Shown here in pieces: positions 1 to 9,010 of a stretch of DNA of 37,185 nt (positions are counted from its first letter, which is position 1; every line of letters begins with the position of its first letter). The translations under genes were made by a program, and so were the position numbers. Where the stretch lies: the NCBI GenBank assembly GCA_021771915.1, contig JAETNY010000017.1:1-37185 (forward strand), in the 5' to 3' direction. This stretch comes from Bacillota bacterium (GTDB lineage: Bacteria > Bacillota > Dehalobacteriia > UBA4068 > UBA4997). The notes below the pieces were generated by a model. That model was not told the DNA's origin and made no database searches. It saw only the letters and a program-made list of their open reading frames with translations.

Positions 1-561
1 ACCGAGGGCAGCTTAAATACCTTTGCCAAGCCCACCAATGTGGATACTAACTCACGGATCATTTGCTATGACATTCGGGATTTGGGCAAGCAGCTGCTGC
101 CGGTTGGTATGCTGGTGGTGCTGGATAGTGTGTTCAACCGGGTAATCCGCAACCGTAAGCTGGGGCGGAACACTTGGATTTACATTGATGAGATTTATTT
201 GCTGTTCCAGCATGAGTATTCGGCCAATTTCCTTTTCACGCTCTGGAAGCGTGTCAGAAAGTACGGCGCCTGTGCGACCGGGTTAACCCAGAATGTAGAT
301 GACCTTCTCCAGAGTCATACGGCCAGAACGATGCTGGCCAACTCTGAATTTTTGGTAATGCTCAATCAGGCTGCAACGGATAGAGTGGAACTGGCTAGGC
401 TGCTTAACATTTCAGATAATCAGTTATCCTATATAACCAATGTGGATTTTGGCCACGGGCTGTTAAAATGTGGCAGCGCCATCGTGCCTTTTGCGGATAG
501 TTTTCCCCAGCATACTAGGCTGTTTAAGCTGATGACAACGAGATTAAAAGACCTGGCGTAA
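1..561 (+). CDS. VirB4-type conjugal transfer ATPase, C-terminal part (5' end outside window)
   Basis: The frame is open from base 1 and ends at TAA 559-561, so only the last 186 residues are present. Visible motifs are a Walker B-like strand with acidic pair (WIYIDEIYLLF, near residue 60) and a downstream TGLTQNVDDLL segment. Both are typical of the VirB4/TraE ATPases of Tn1549/CTn-type integrative conjugative elements (the CD1110-like group). These ATPases power the type IV secretion channel at the inner face of the membrane. The opening residues TEGSLNTFA and the C-terminal MTTRLKDLA also fit this family. In related elements an NlpC/P60 cell-wall hydrolase gene follows closely; here the equivalent gene begins about 24.5 kb downstream. 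The family call is confident. The exact subfamily is from memory, not a search. Confidence 0.9.
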   Translation, partial: TEGSLNTFAKPTNVDTNSRIICYDIRDLGKQLLPVGMLVVLDSVFNRVIRNRKLGRNTWIYIDEIYLLFQHEYSANFLFTLWKRVRKYGACATGLTQNVDDLLQSHTARTMLANSEFLVMLNQAATDRVELARLLNISDNQLSYITNVDFGHGLLKCGSAIVPFADSFPQHTRLFKLMTTRLKDLA

Positions 562-634
562 GTTTGTTAATCATTGAAATTTTGTTGAAATTGTTTTCTA
601 TAAATTATATTTTTTATAATGATTAAAGTTAATA

Positions 635-663
635 TTGACAAATGTGTTGGAAAGTGTTATCAT
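635..663 (+). promoter_or_regulatory. Sigma-A promoter of the cobalamin uptake operon
   Basis: TTGACA at 635-640 and TATCAT at 658-663 are separated by exactly 17 bases, a near-consensus housekeeping promoter. It lies in an AT-rich stretch after virB4 and directly upstream of the first cobalamin riboswitch. Transcription would start near 670. The cargo operon therefore has its own promoter rather than depending on read-through from the conjugation genes. Confidence 0.8.
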
Positions 664-679
664 TTAGGCATAAAAAAAT

Positions 680-866
680 ATTTTCGGTGAGCTATGCCTC
701 TATATGCTAGCTTGAAAAGGGAAGTGGGTGCAAATCCCACACAGCTGCCTTTACTGTAATTGGGGACAAAAGAGAATAATGCCATTGGCTGCAAAGCTGA
801 GAAGGCTCTCTGGAGGAAGAACCATAAGTCAGGAAACCTGCCGGAATTTATCTGCTAATTTCCGGG
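680..866 (+). promoter_or_regulatory. Cobalamin riboswitch 1 (full-size class)
   Basis: The conserved core is readable: GGGAA followed by a GGTGCAAATCC hairpin, the ACTGTAAT element near 753-760, and a strong B12 box (AAGTCAGGAAACCTGCC, 826-842). A hairpin pairing 842-851 with about 857-866 follows, then an intrinsic terminator at 903-935. Cobalamin aptamers of this form turn expression off when the cofactor is plentiful. The gene order implies that this one controls the downstream B12-capture and ECF transport genes. The outer boundaries are approximate. Confidence 0.93.
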
Positions 867-902
867 CCAGGGATGAAAAGCAATTATCTTTCATTGTTAT
901 TT

Positions 903-935
903 AACCTTTTCCCGGTTGGTGGAAAAGGTTTTTTT
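903..935 (+). terminator. Intrinsic terminator of riboswitch 1
   Basis: AACCTTTTCC (903-912) pairs perfectly with GGAAAAGGTT (921-930) around an 8-base loop. The T-run continues to 935. Its place just after the aptamer makes it the probable off-state expression platform. Confidence 0.9.
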
Positions 936-993
936 GTTGCAAAAAATAAGAAAGGAGTAATAATTTAATATTTACATTTGTAAACGATTTACC

Positions 994-1126
994 GGCTACC
1001 AGTATTGCCTGGGCTTTTTAAGCCTGTGGCGATTTGAAAGGGGAATCAGGTGAGATGCCTGAACAGTCGTGCTACTGTATATGCCGCTTGGCGGCATGAG
1101 TCAGAATGCCTGCTGGAAGCTGCTGT
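994..1126 (+). promoter_or_regulatory. Cobalamin riboswitch 2 (shorter class) in series
   Basis: A second, more compact cobalamin aptamer follows the first terminator. It shows GGGGAATCAGGTGAGATGCC, then GCTACTGTAT (1071-1080), a short hairpin (ATGCCGCTTGGCGGCAT) and a variant B12 box (GAGTCAGAATGCCTGC, 1098-1113). CCAGTA near 999-1004 can pair with TGCTGG near 1111-1116 to close P1. The reduced peripheral domain and the altered B12 box suggest the smaller class-II type rather than the classic btuB type. Ligand preference (adenosyl versus methyl or aquo form) cannot be read from sequence. A weak promoter candidate (TTGCAA at 936) lies between the two aptamers. Confidence 0.82.
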
Positions 1127-1228
1127 CATTTTGCAACACGTAATTGTGAAATGGGGGAGGTGTATTGTTCTGTTTTGCGCGCCATTTTTGCAAGATGACT
1201 GAATATACGCCGCTCTGTTTTTACATTA

Positions 1229-1326
1229 TGAAGCAAATGGCAGCATAAAGAAAAATGTTTGATTTTTCCGGGAAATGCTGTTGCAGGCATTTCCTTTTTT
1301 ATATAGTATGTTTGCCATTTGCTTCA
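1229..1326 (+). repeat. 14-bp perfect inverted repeat around the second terminator
   Basis: TGAAGCAAATGGCA (1229-1242) is the exact reverse complement of TGCCATTTGCTTCA (1313-1326). The two arms bracket the terminator hairpin at 1271-1294. Within the same interval CAGCAT (1241-1246) can pair with ATGCTG (1275-1280), which would disrupt the terminator stem. The arms could thus belong to an alternative fold of the leader. No function is proven. Confidence 0.6.
1271..1300 (+). terminator. Intrinsic terminator of riboswitch 2
   Basis: GGAAATGC (1271-1278) pairs with GCATTTCC (1287-1294), followed by T-run 1295-1300. It lies about 70 bases before the start codon of the first structural gene, so it is placed to gate the operon. 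Confidence 0.87.
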
Positions 1327-1367
1327 AGTTGAAGATTTACAAAATCATAGAAATGGAGGCAAACAAA

Positions 1368-4300
1368 ATGAAAAGATTTAAAAGCCGGGCGCTTAGCCTG
1401 TTGTTGACATTGGCAATGTTGGTTGGTATGCTGCCAACCACGGCGTTAGCCACTGATAGCGAGCTGGATAATTTGGTTTATAAAAACAATCTGGATACAT
1501 ATATTATGCCATTGGCTGGCGACGAGCCGATTGAGATAAGCACGGCGGAGGATTTGAAGCAGTTGGCAAGTGCGGCTGAGGGCAGTCAGTTTGTTTTGGC
1601 GGCGGATATTACGCTGCCGGCGGACTGGGAGCCAATAGAATTTGCTGGTGTGTTAAATGGTAATGGTTACACAATAACCTTAACTGGCAATCCTGTTTTT
1701 AAAAACCTGAATTCAGGTTCTATAATTAGTAATTTGATTTTGGCAGGGGCAGTTACAAGCGGTTCCACGCACATTTCTTCTTTGACCTCTAATAATTGCG
1801 GCGGAACGGTGAGAAATTGTATTTCTTATACTGATGTAACTTATACTGGGTCTGCCGGTGGTTTGATGCCAAGGTTTGTTGGCGGTTTGGTTGCGCAGTT
1901 TTCTTCCACTGGTGGTGTGATGAACAACTGTGTTTACGCCGGAACTTTAACACAAGGCAATGCGGATGCTTGGGGCTCGCTTGCAAATGCCGCCTATGGT
2001 GCAAATCCTATAATAACAGTTTGTATTGGCGTTGGCGTTGACAGAATAGGTTCTTCTGAGGGCTTGTCAAGTTGTACTGAAATATTAGTTGGTAACAACA
2101 CGCTAATTCCTGACGCAGCAAATTTTGACCCTACGGATTATCTGGAACAGCTTAACCAAAACCGTGATGTTACGGCAGGCGATTTGGAATGGGAGGTTGT
2201 CGGTGATAAGCTGACATTAAAGCGCACTGTGGTCGAGGCTCCCGAAGCAACGCCAGAAGAAATGGCCGCTTTGCAGGCTGCTGTTGCCCAAGCTGTTGAT
2301 ACCGGTAAAGTTTATACTGCGGACAGCTGGGCTGCCTATGTTGAGGCATTGAGCAAGGCGCAGGGCATTTTACAGCAGGAAACGCTAAAGCAAGATGTGG
2401 TGGTTAATGCAACTGACAAGCTGAACGCTGCATTTAATGGTTTAACAGAGCGTATTTTGGCGGTTGTTGATTTGAGCGGCGAGGAAGTTATTCCCATAAC
2501 AAGCGTCAGTGGTTTGGGAAATATGCAGGCTGGTAAATATTATCGCCTGGACGCTGATTTGGAAATTAAATCTACAGATTATTATTTTCCAGCAGAAATG
2601 AACGCTGTTTTTGACGGCAACGGCCATACCATAACCCTTAGCAATAAAAATTATGTTTGGAAATCGCTCGGCCCAAATGCAGTTGTGCAAAATTTGGGCG
2701 TTAAAGGCGGCGTTGCTTCTGCCAACAATGCCGGGGCGATTGCCGGGGCCAGCCAGGGTTTGATTATCAACTGCTGGTCTTTGGCAAATGTTACCACCAA
2801 TGGACAGAACGGCAATTTGAAGCATACCGGCGGCCTGGTGGGTCAGCTGCAATCCGGCGGTGCGATTGTGAACAGCTGGGTGGCTGGCAATGTGGTCGGC
2901 AAGGGTGTCAACACGGCAAACGGTAGCGTTGGCGCATTGGTCGGCAGCACGGAGGCCAACAGCATGCTGCAAAATTGCTATTACCAGACCGGTGCAGCCA
3001 GCCAAATTGTCGGCGTGGAGGGCGTACAAATTACTGATTGCGCAGAAAAAGCACGCAAGGATTTTTACAGCCAGACATTTATTGACCTGTTGAACGCTCA
3101 CAAAGAGGGCGGCAAGGAATGGACGCTTTCCGCCGAGGGTTATCCGCATTTGGGCGAGGCGCAGGAATATATACCACCGGAAGATATGAAGATAACCTTT
3201 AACTATCTGAAGGAGGGTAAGCAGCCGGTCGAGTTTAAAACCTCGGACGGTTTTGAGGTAAGCTTGCAGGACGCGGTGGCGGTGGGAAATGACCGCTACA
3301 AGGTTGGTACTTTTTCTATGCCGGGCGTAGCGCGTTGGCAAGATACAATAGTTGGCAATAAAGACGTTTTGTTGGTTAATGAAGATGGTACTTTAAGCAT
3401 ATATAAACCGGGCAGCGCAGAGGTGGTAGCAATCAGTTCTGAGGAGAGCGGTTCCACGGAGCTGGCGCGCTTTACGGTAACGGTGGTTGAGGGCGAAGCC
3501 GTTGATGAATTTCGTTTGGCGATTGACGGCCAGCCGGTTGGCGATACTCTGACTTTGCAGGGCAGCGAACATAAAACCCTTACGCCGCAAATTAAGCTGG
3601 CCGGTGCAGACGCCTGGCAGGATATTGCTGTAAGCCAGGTTGAGTTTTCGCACACCGGCAGTTTGCACCGGGTAAATAACAGTATTTATGCCGAAGAACC
3701 CGGCGAAATGACGCTGACCGCTAAATATCAGGACAAGGAAATTACCATTAATATTGTGTCTGCGTTTGTGGCGGTTACCAGTATTAAACCGGCTCCGGCT
3801 GGCGAATATTATATTCACCAGCGCAACCCTAATGGCCAGCCCTTGGGTGATTTTCTGGATTTAACATTGTCCCATAAAGCAGGCACCGTAATTGTGGAGC
3901 CGGAAAACGCCAGTTATCGGGATAAGTGGCAGATGACCTCCAGCGACGATACGATTGTGGAATGTAAAAATAGTATGATAATTGCCGCCCTGCCTAAAGC
4001 GGCCGGCACGGTTACCTTAACCGCCGTGGTGGCGGAGGAGGGCGCGCAGCCCCGTGTGGATGGAACCTCACAGGTTACAATTAAATATGAAAATCCGGTG
4101 CAGACGGTTAGTATTGCGCAAACCAGGCTGACGGTTAAAGAGAATGCGGAAATTCCGCTGCCGATTACTTTCAGCGGCCCCAAATCGGCGGACGGCCTGT
4201 GCGTTACCGAGCCGGCTATGGATTGGAGCTTCAGCGGCGAGGGCGTGGTGCGGATTGAAACGGACGGTTCGCCTATTATTTGGGAGGAAAAACCGGACGG

Positions 4301-7283
4301 AACCAAACCCTGCGAAGCCAACGATAAGTTTAAGCTGATTGGCGTAAGGGCCGGCGAGGTTAAAGTGGTTGGCACGCCGCAGGATAAAACCGGCAACGCC
4401 AAGCCTGTTGAATTTACGGTTACGGTAACGCCGGGCGAGGCTCTGCCGGACGCTGATAACCACGCATTGGCGTGGGCCGGCATTGCCGCCGGCGCGGCTT
4501 ATTTGACGGCCAACGCGCCGGTGGAATATCGCTATGGCAATGAATGGGAAATTTTTGCTTTGCGCCGTTCCGGCCAGACCATTGACCCGGCCAAGCTGGA
4601 AGCTTATCTGGATTCCGTGGCGGCGGCTTATCAGAACAACCCCGGCGCAACGGAAACCAAACCGACGACTATTGCCAGGGTGGCTTTAACTCTGAGCGTT
4701 TTGGGGGAAAATGCGGCGGATTTCCGTGGGCTGAATTTTATTGATATGCTTTGTAATTCAGAGCGTATCGGCGAGGGCGGCAATGAGCCGATGTGGGCCT
4801 TGCTGACTTTGGACAGCCGGGATTATGCCGAGCCTGCCGGCGCCCTTTGGACAAGGGACAAGCTGGCGACGGAATTGATTTTGCAATATCAAAACCCGGA
4901 GGGCGGCTTTGGCCTGACGGACAACGTAACGGCCAGCGTGGATATGACGGCGATGGCGGTGCAGGCTTTGGCGCCTTATTATACCAACCGGGCTGACGTT
5001 AAGGAAGCCGTGGACAAGGCTTTGGCTTATCTGCAAAGCCAAATGAGCGCGGATTGCGGCTTTAACAGCAATGTGGAGGGCACGGCGCAGGTTGTTTTGG
5101 CGCTTGCCGCCTTAAACCGCAACCCGGCGTTGCCGGAAAGTGGTTTTGCGCCTAATCTTGCCGTCAATATGCTCACAAACATCGCCAGCTTTGCCGCAGA
5201 GGGCGGCGGCTACAAGCATTACGCCGCGGATCGCGCGCCGCAGATTATGAGCACCACGCAGGCGGTGTTGGCTTTTGAAGCTTATCTACGCCAGGCCAAT
5301 GCAGAAAATTTCATTTATGATTTAAGCGATGTTAATCGTTTGGCGATGCTGCAACAGCGTTTGGCGGAAGCCGAGAGTTTGCGAGAAGCTGATTACACGG
5401 CGGAAAGCTGGCAGGCGTTGCAGACGGCCAAAAATACTGCACAGCAGCTGTTGGCAGGAGCTTATACCGAAGCGGATTTGCAGGCGGCGGACAAAGCTTT
5501 GGCGGCGGCCATTGCCGGCTTAAAGCTGCTAAACCCGGATAGCAAACCCAACCCCGGCCCGGACGCTAAGACGATTACCGTGTCTTTTCGCCTGATTGGT
5601 GATAACAAGCATGAGGGCGCAGACACGCACGAAAAATATATCAACTGGATTAAGACTATGAATATAACCGTTCCTGATGGCAGCACGGTTTATGATGTTT
5701 TTGTGGAGGCCCTGAGCCAGAAAGGGCTAAATTTTGAAGAGGGCCAGTATAGCTATATCAGTAGCATTCAGGCTCCGGCCGTGTTGGGCGGCTTCTGGCT
5801 GACTGAATTTGATAACGCTCCCAGCAGCGGTTGGAAATATCTGGTGAACGGCAGGTATCCTAATGTAGGTTTGCGTTATTATTGGCCGAAAAACGGCGAC
5901 GTTATCATTTGGCGTTATGTCGATGATTACACTGATAATAAGGATAACAGCAACAAATGGCAGGAGGCCGAGGATATTGACCCCAACCCCAGCATGAGCG
6001 GCGGCTCCGGCGGGCTGACCGGCGTGTCCGGCGAGAAAACCTCAATCTTGGCTCCGGAGGTCAACATTGACGCTAAGGGTGCGGCTACGGCGGAGATAAG
6101 CGTTAAAGACGTGGTAGACGCGCTGAAAAAGGCGCAAAAAGATAAGGCGGAAAGCATTACCATTATGCCGCAGAACACCGGCAAGGCTAAGGAAATAACC
6201 GTCAGCCTGAAAGTGGATTCCGCAAAGGATATTGCAGCTGCGGAAATCGGCCTGAATGTGAACACTAGCAAAGGCAGCCTGGCTATTCCCCACCCGGCTT
6301 TGCAGTCGATTGCCAAGCAGGCCGGCGGCGTGGATATTCGTATCAATGTGAGCGAGCAGGACACTAAAAAAGAAGAAGTCAACGCAAAGGTGAACAACGC
6401 TTTGCAACAGGCGGCGGCAATTTTCAGAGGCGCTATGGAAACGCTGTTTGCGAACGCCTGCGTAACTAACGTGACGATTACCTCCAACGGTAAGGAAATT
6501 AACACTTTTGACGGCCACCAGCTGACCATCAATCTGCCGGTTGATAGCAAGCATTTTGCCAAGGACGAAAGCTATAAGGTGGTTGTGTTGAGTTCTGACA
6601 GTACGGTGGAAACGCTTATCGGCAAATGCCTGCGTGTAAACGGCGAGCTGGTGGTGCAGGTGAAAGTAAGCCATTTGAGCACCTTTATCGTAACCACCGA
6701 GAAAGAGAAAGCCGAAATCGCCAAGGTAACGATGAACTTTGCAGATGTGAACGAAAGCCAATGGTTCTATGAAGCGGTTAAGTTCGTTTATGAGGCCGGT
6801 TTGATGAACGGTGAGGGCGAAAACACATTTAACCCCAACGGCAATCTGAACCGGGCAATGCTTGTAACCATTCTGTATCGTCTGGAGCAAAGTCCGGAGA
6901 TTGCAGCCGCTGGCAGGTTCACTGACGTAAAAGCCGGCCAGTGGTACAGCGAAGCGGTTATCTGGGCCAGCGAGAACGGCATTGTGAACGGCTATGAGGA
7001 CGGGACTTTCAAGCCGATGAACAACGTAACCAGAGAGGAAATGGCGGCAATGTTAATGCGTTACGCCGAGTTCAAAAAGATTGACACCTCTGCAACCAAG
7101 GATATTAGCGGCTACAAGGATGCTGCGCAGGTGGCGGAATGGGCCAAGCAAAATATGAGTTGGACTAACTCTGCTGGTCTTATCCAGGGCGATGAGAATA
7201 ACAACCTCAATCCGCAGGGTAAGGCAACCAGAGCCGAGGCGGCAATGATTCTGATGCGGCTGGTTAAAAATGTTTTAGGATAA
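1368..7283 (+). CDS. Secreted SLH-anchored intrinsic factor/transcobalamin-like cobalamin-capture protein (1971 aa)
   Basis: The start is ATG 1368, with GGAGG at 1355-1359. An in-frame ATG at 1275 is rejected because it lies inside the terminator. Domains in order: signal peptide (about 1-30, KRFKSR then a hydrophobic stretch ending ALA); GLUG-like beta-helix repeats (about 50-280); FIVAR-like helical unit (about 296-362); a second beta-helix-like stretch; Ig-like regions (to about 1020); an alpha/alpha-barrel domain of the prenyltransferase/cobalamin-binding type (about 1030-1317, e.g. EPMWALLTLD, NPEGGFGL, VDMTAMAVQAL); second FIVAR-like unit (about 1323-1388); DUF4430 (about 1400-1520, with SSGWKYLVNG and GDVIIWRY); a stalk domain; three SLH repeats (about 1788-1969). 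The barrel-plus-DUF4430 order matches vertebrate intrinsic factor and transcobalamin, which bind B12 between the two domains. B12 binding is inferred from this order and from the riboswitches; the protein is untested. Confidence 0.85.
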   Translation: MKRFKSRALSLLLTLAMLVGMLPTTALATDSELDNLVYKNNLDTYIMPLAGDEPIEISTAEDLKQLASAAEGSQFVLAADITLPADWEPIEFAGVLNGNGYTITLTGNPVFKNLNSGSIISNLILAGAVTSGSTHISSLTSNNCGGTVRNCISYTDVTYTGSAGGLMPRFVGGLVAQFSSTGGVMNNCVYAGTLTQGNADAWGSLANAAYGANPIITVCIGVGVDRIGSSEGLSSCTEILVGNNTLIPDAANFDPTDYLEQLNQNRDVTAGDLEWEVVGDKLTLKRTVVEAPEATPEEMAALQAAVAQAVDTGKVYTADSWAAYVEALSKAQGILQQETLKQDVVVNATDKLNAAFNGLTERILAVVDLSGEEVIPITSVSGLGNMQAGKYYRLDADLEIKSTDYYFPAEMNAVFDGNGHTITLSNKNYVWKSLGPNAVVQNLGVKGGVASANNAGAIAGASQGLIINCWSLANVTTNGQNGNLKHTGGLVGQLQSGGAIVNSWVAGNVVGKGVNTANGSVGALVGSTEANSMLQNCYYQTGAASQIVGVEGVQITDCAEKARKDFYSQTFIDLLNAHKEGGKEWTLSAEGYPHLGEAQEYIPPEDMKITFNYLKEGKQPVEFKTSDGFEVSLQDAVAVGNDRYKVGTFSMPGVARWQDTIVGNKDVLLVNEDGTLSIYKPGSAEVVAISSEESGSTELARFTVTVVEGEAVDEFRLAIDGQPVGDTLTLQGSEHKTLTPQIKLAGADAWQDIAVSQVEFSHTGSLHRVNNSIYAEEPGEMTLTAKYQDKEITINIVSAFVAVTSIKPAPAGEYYIHQRNPNGQPLGDFLDLTLSHKAGTVIVEPENASYRDKWQMTSSDDTIVECKNSMIIAALPKAAGTVTLTAVVAEEGAQPRVDGTSQVTIKYENPVQTVSIAQTRLTVKENAEIPLPITFSGPKSADGLCVTEPAMDWSFSGEGVVRIETDGSPIIWEEKPDGTKPCEANDKFKLIGVRAGEVKVVGTPQDKTGNAKPVEFTVTVTPGEALPDADNHALAWAGIAAGAAYLTANAPVEYRYGNEWEIFALRRSGQTIDPAKLEAYLDSVAAAYQNNPGATETKPTTIARVALTLSVLGENAADFRGLNFIDMLCNSERIGEGGNEPMWALLTLDSRDYAEPAGALWTRDKLATELILQYQNPEGGFGLTDNVTASVDMTAMAVQALAPYYTNRADVKEAVDKALAYLQSQMSADCGFNSNVEGTAQVVLALAALNRNPALPESGFAPNLAVNMLTNIASFAAEGGGYKHYAADRAPQIMSTTQAVLAFEAYLRQANAENFIYDLSDVNRLAMLQQRLAEAESLREADYTAESWQALQTAKNTAQQLLAGAYTEADLQAADKALAAAIAGLKLLNPDSKPNPGPDAKTITVSFRLIGDNKHEGADTHEKYINWIKTMNITVPDGSTVYDVFVEALSQKGLNFEEGQYSYISSIQAPAVLGGFWLTEFDNAPSSGWKYLVNGRYPNVGLRYYWPKNGDVIIWRYVDDYTDNKDNSNKWQEAEDIDPNPSMSGGSGGLTGVSGEKTSILAPEVNIDAKGAATAEISVKDVVDALKKAQKDKAESITIMPQNTGKAKEITVSLKVDSAKDIAAAEIGLNVNTSKGSLAIPHPALQSIAKQAGGVDIRINVSEQDTKKEEVNAKVNNALQQAAAIFRGAMETLFANACVTNVTITSNGKEINTFDGHQLTINLPVDSKHFAKDESYKVVVLSSDSTVETLIGKCLRVNGELVVQVKVSHLSTFIVTTEKEKAEIAKVTMNFADVNESQWFYEAVKFVYEAGLMNGEGENTFNPNGNLNRAMLVTILYRLEQSPEIAAAGRFTDVKAGQWYSEAVIWASENGIVNGYEDGTFKPMNNVTREEMAAMLMRYAEFKKIDTSATKDISGYKDAAQVAEWAKQNMSWTNSAGLIQGDENNNLNPQGKATRAEAAMILMRLVKNVLG
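6732..7275 (+). repeat. Direct repeat copy A (SLH-coding, 544 bp)
   Basis: This segment encodes the three SLH repeats and aligns without gaps to 24315-24858, at a constant offset of 17583 bases. Stretches such as the one encoding QWFYEAVKFVYEAGLMNGEG differ only at scattered, mostly third-position bases. The two SLH proteins share a recent common tail, probably by duplication or gene conversion. Confidence 0.8.
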
Positions 7284-7302
7284 TGTTGTTTTCACAGCTG
7301 AA

Positions 7303-7328
7303 GCCACAGGGTGTTAGGGCCTTGTGGC
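7303..7328 (+). other. Intercistronic stem-loop
   Basis: GCCACAGGG (7303-7311) pairs with CCTTGTGGC (7320-7328) with one G-U pair. There is no T-run, so it is unlikely to stop transcription fully. A processing or mRNA-stabilising site between the first and second genes is more plausible. Confidence 0.45.
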
Positions 7329-7372
7329 CAAAGTTGCATAATAATGTTTAATGAAAAAGGAGATGTGTTTTT

Positions 7373-8998
7373 ATGCGGAAAAGGAGTAGTATTTTAGCGG
7401 TAATTTTAGCGTTGGTTCTCACACTGCTGTCGCTTCCAGCGATGCCGGCCTATGCTTATGAGGACGCTAAGGTAAACGAGGTGGTGCAGGAGGCGGTCAA
7501 GTATATTGCCGATACGGTGAAAAAACCGGCGATTGGCTCCACCGGCGGCGAATGGGCGGTAATTGGCCTGGCACGCAGCGGTTATAATCTGCCGCAGTCC
7601 TATTTTGATGATTATTACAGCGGCGTGGTGGATTATGTTAAGGATTGCGGCGGCGTGCTACATGAGCGCAAATACACCGAATATTCCCGTGTTATTCTGG
7701 CGTTGACGGCGATTGGCCGCGACCCGGCCAATGTGGGCGGCTACAATTTACTGACTCCTCTTGGGGATTATGATGCCACCGTCTGGCAGGGGTTGAACGG
7801 CCCCATCTGGGCCTTAATTGCTTTGGATTGCGGCAATTATGCCGTGCCGCAAAATCCGGCGGCCAAAACGCAGGCCAGCCGGGAAATGTACTTGCAGGCT
7901 ATTTTGGATGCGCAGCTGGCCGACGGCGGCTGGGCTCTCGCCGGCAAGACGGCCACCGCCTCCGACGTGGATATGACCGGCATGGCTTTGCAGGCTTTGA
8001 GCAATTATCAGGACAAGGCAGAGGTTAAAGCGGCCACGGACAAGGCTTTGAGCTGGCTTTCCTCTGTGCAGGATAAGGAGGGCGGCTTCTCCTCCTGGGG
8101 CGAGGCTAATTCGGAAAGCGTGGTACAGGTGATTGTAGCCTTGACCGCTTTAGAAATTCCGCTGGACGACAGCCGTTTTATTAAAGAGGGACACAGCCTG
8201 CTGGATAATCTGTTGAGTTTTTATCAGTCCGGCCAGGGCTTTTTGCATGTGCAAAGCGGCGGCGGCAACAGTTTGATGTCCTCCGAGCAGGGGCTTTACG
8301 CGATGGCGGCGATTAAGCGCGCTAATGCGGGCCAAACTGCGCTTTACGATATGTCCGACGTGCAAAAACAGGCGACGGCGAAGCCGGAACCGGAGCAAAA
8401 ACCAGCAGTGGAAACTAAAACCGTTGATTTTGCCGATTTGGCAGGAGTTTCTGCCGAAGCTAAAGCGGCCATTGAAACGCTGGCCGGCCGGGGGATTATT
8501 ACCGGCGAGCAGGCCGGGGACAAGCTGAACTTCCGTCCGGAGGGCAATATGACCAGAGCGGAATTTTGCGCCATTGTGGTGCGCGCTTTAGGATTGGAAA
8601 CCGCTAAAAGCGGCGTGTTTGCCGACGTGCAAGCGAATGCTTGGTACGCTGCATATGTGGACACCGCCAACGCGCAGGGGATAGTAAACGGCACGGCGGC
8701 CAATGAATTTTCTCCGGGCAGCACCATCACCCGGCAGGAAGCGGCGGCTATGGTGGCCAGGGCGGCGGCCAAATGCGGCCTGGCGAACGATTTGGACGCT
8801 AACGCGGCCAGAGATATTCTGGCGCAGTTTAGCGATTATACCCAAATTGCGGATTATGCCCGTGTGCCAATGGCCTTTTGCTATCAGCAGGGGATATTGG
8901 ACGACAGCGCGCTGACGGTGGAGCCGAACAAGGTGATTGCCAGAGCTGAAATTGCCGAAATGCTTTATAATATGCTCTCCGCCGCTGGGCGACTTTAA
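7373..8998 (+). CDS. Secreted SLH protein with alpha/alpha-barrel (cobalamin-binding alpha-like) domain, 541 aa
   Basis: Start ATG 7373 follows AAAAAGGAGATG. A signal peptide (about 1-28, ending AYA) leads into an alpha/alpha-barrel domain (about 30-320). The repeat signatures are GEWAVIGLARSG, GPIWALIALD, DGGWALAG, DVDMTGMALQAL and EGGFSSWGEAN. These match the alpha domain of the 1971-aa neighbour and the prenyltransferase/squalene-cyclase-like fold. A short Pro/Glu linker follows, then three SLH repeats (about 350-541) for attachment to cell-wall polymers. There is no DUF4430 here, but the next gene, 12 bases downstream, encodes DUF4430 alone. The inference is that this is the alpha half of a two-protein B12 receptor. 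It could instead bind another ligand, since this fold is also used by enzymes; no prenyltransferase catalytic motif was recognised. Confidence 0.8.
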   Translation: MRKRSSILAVILALVLTLLSLPAMPAYAYEDAKVNEVVQEAVKYIADTVKKPAIGSTGGEWAVIGLARSGYNLPQSYFDDYYSGVVDYVKDCGGVLHERKYTEYSRVILALTAIGRDPANVGGYNLLTPLGDYDATVWQGLNGPIWALIALDCGNYAVPQNPAAKTQASREMYLQAILDAQLADGGWALAGKTATASDVDMTGMALQALSNYQDKAEVKAATDKALSWLSSVQDKEGGFSSWGEANSESVVQVIVALTALEIPLDDSRFIKEGHSLLDNLLSFYQSGQGFLHVQSGGGNSLMSSEQGLYAMAAIKRANAGQTALYDMSDVQKQATAKPEPEQKPAVETKTVDFADLAGVSAEAKAAIETLAGRGIITGEQAGDKLNFRPEGNMTRAEFCAIVVRALGLETAKSGVFADVQANAWYAAYVDTANAQGIVNGTAANEFSPGSTITRQEAAAMVARAAAKCGLANDLDANAARDILAQFSDYTQIADYARVPMAFCYQQGILDDSALTVEPNKVIARAEIAEMLYNMLSAAGRL

Positions 8999-9010
8999 GG
9001 AGCGGACGTT

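Noticed and set aside
1275-1367. N-terminal extension of the 1971-aa protein from ATG 1275
   Set aside because: It lies within the terminator hairpin and lacks a ribosome site. ATG 1368 has GGAGG and begins a proper signal peptide.
2442-3341. 299-codon minus-strand ORF, and other long antisense frames inside the giant genes
   Set aside because: They mirror strongly coding + strand sequence, have no family features or ribosome sites, and are common in this codon usage.
7373-8998. Terpene cyclase or prenyltransferase enzyme
   Set aside because: It is exported, SLH-anchored and lacks recognised catalytic motifs; context favours a binding fold.
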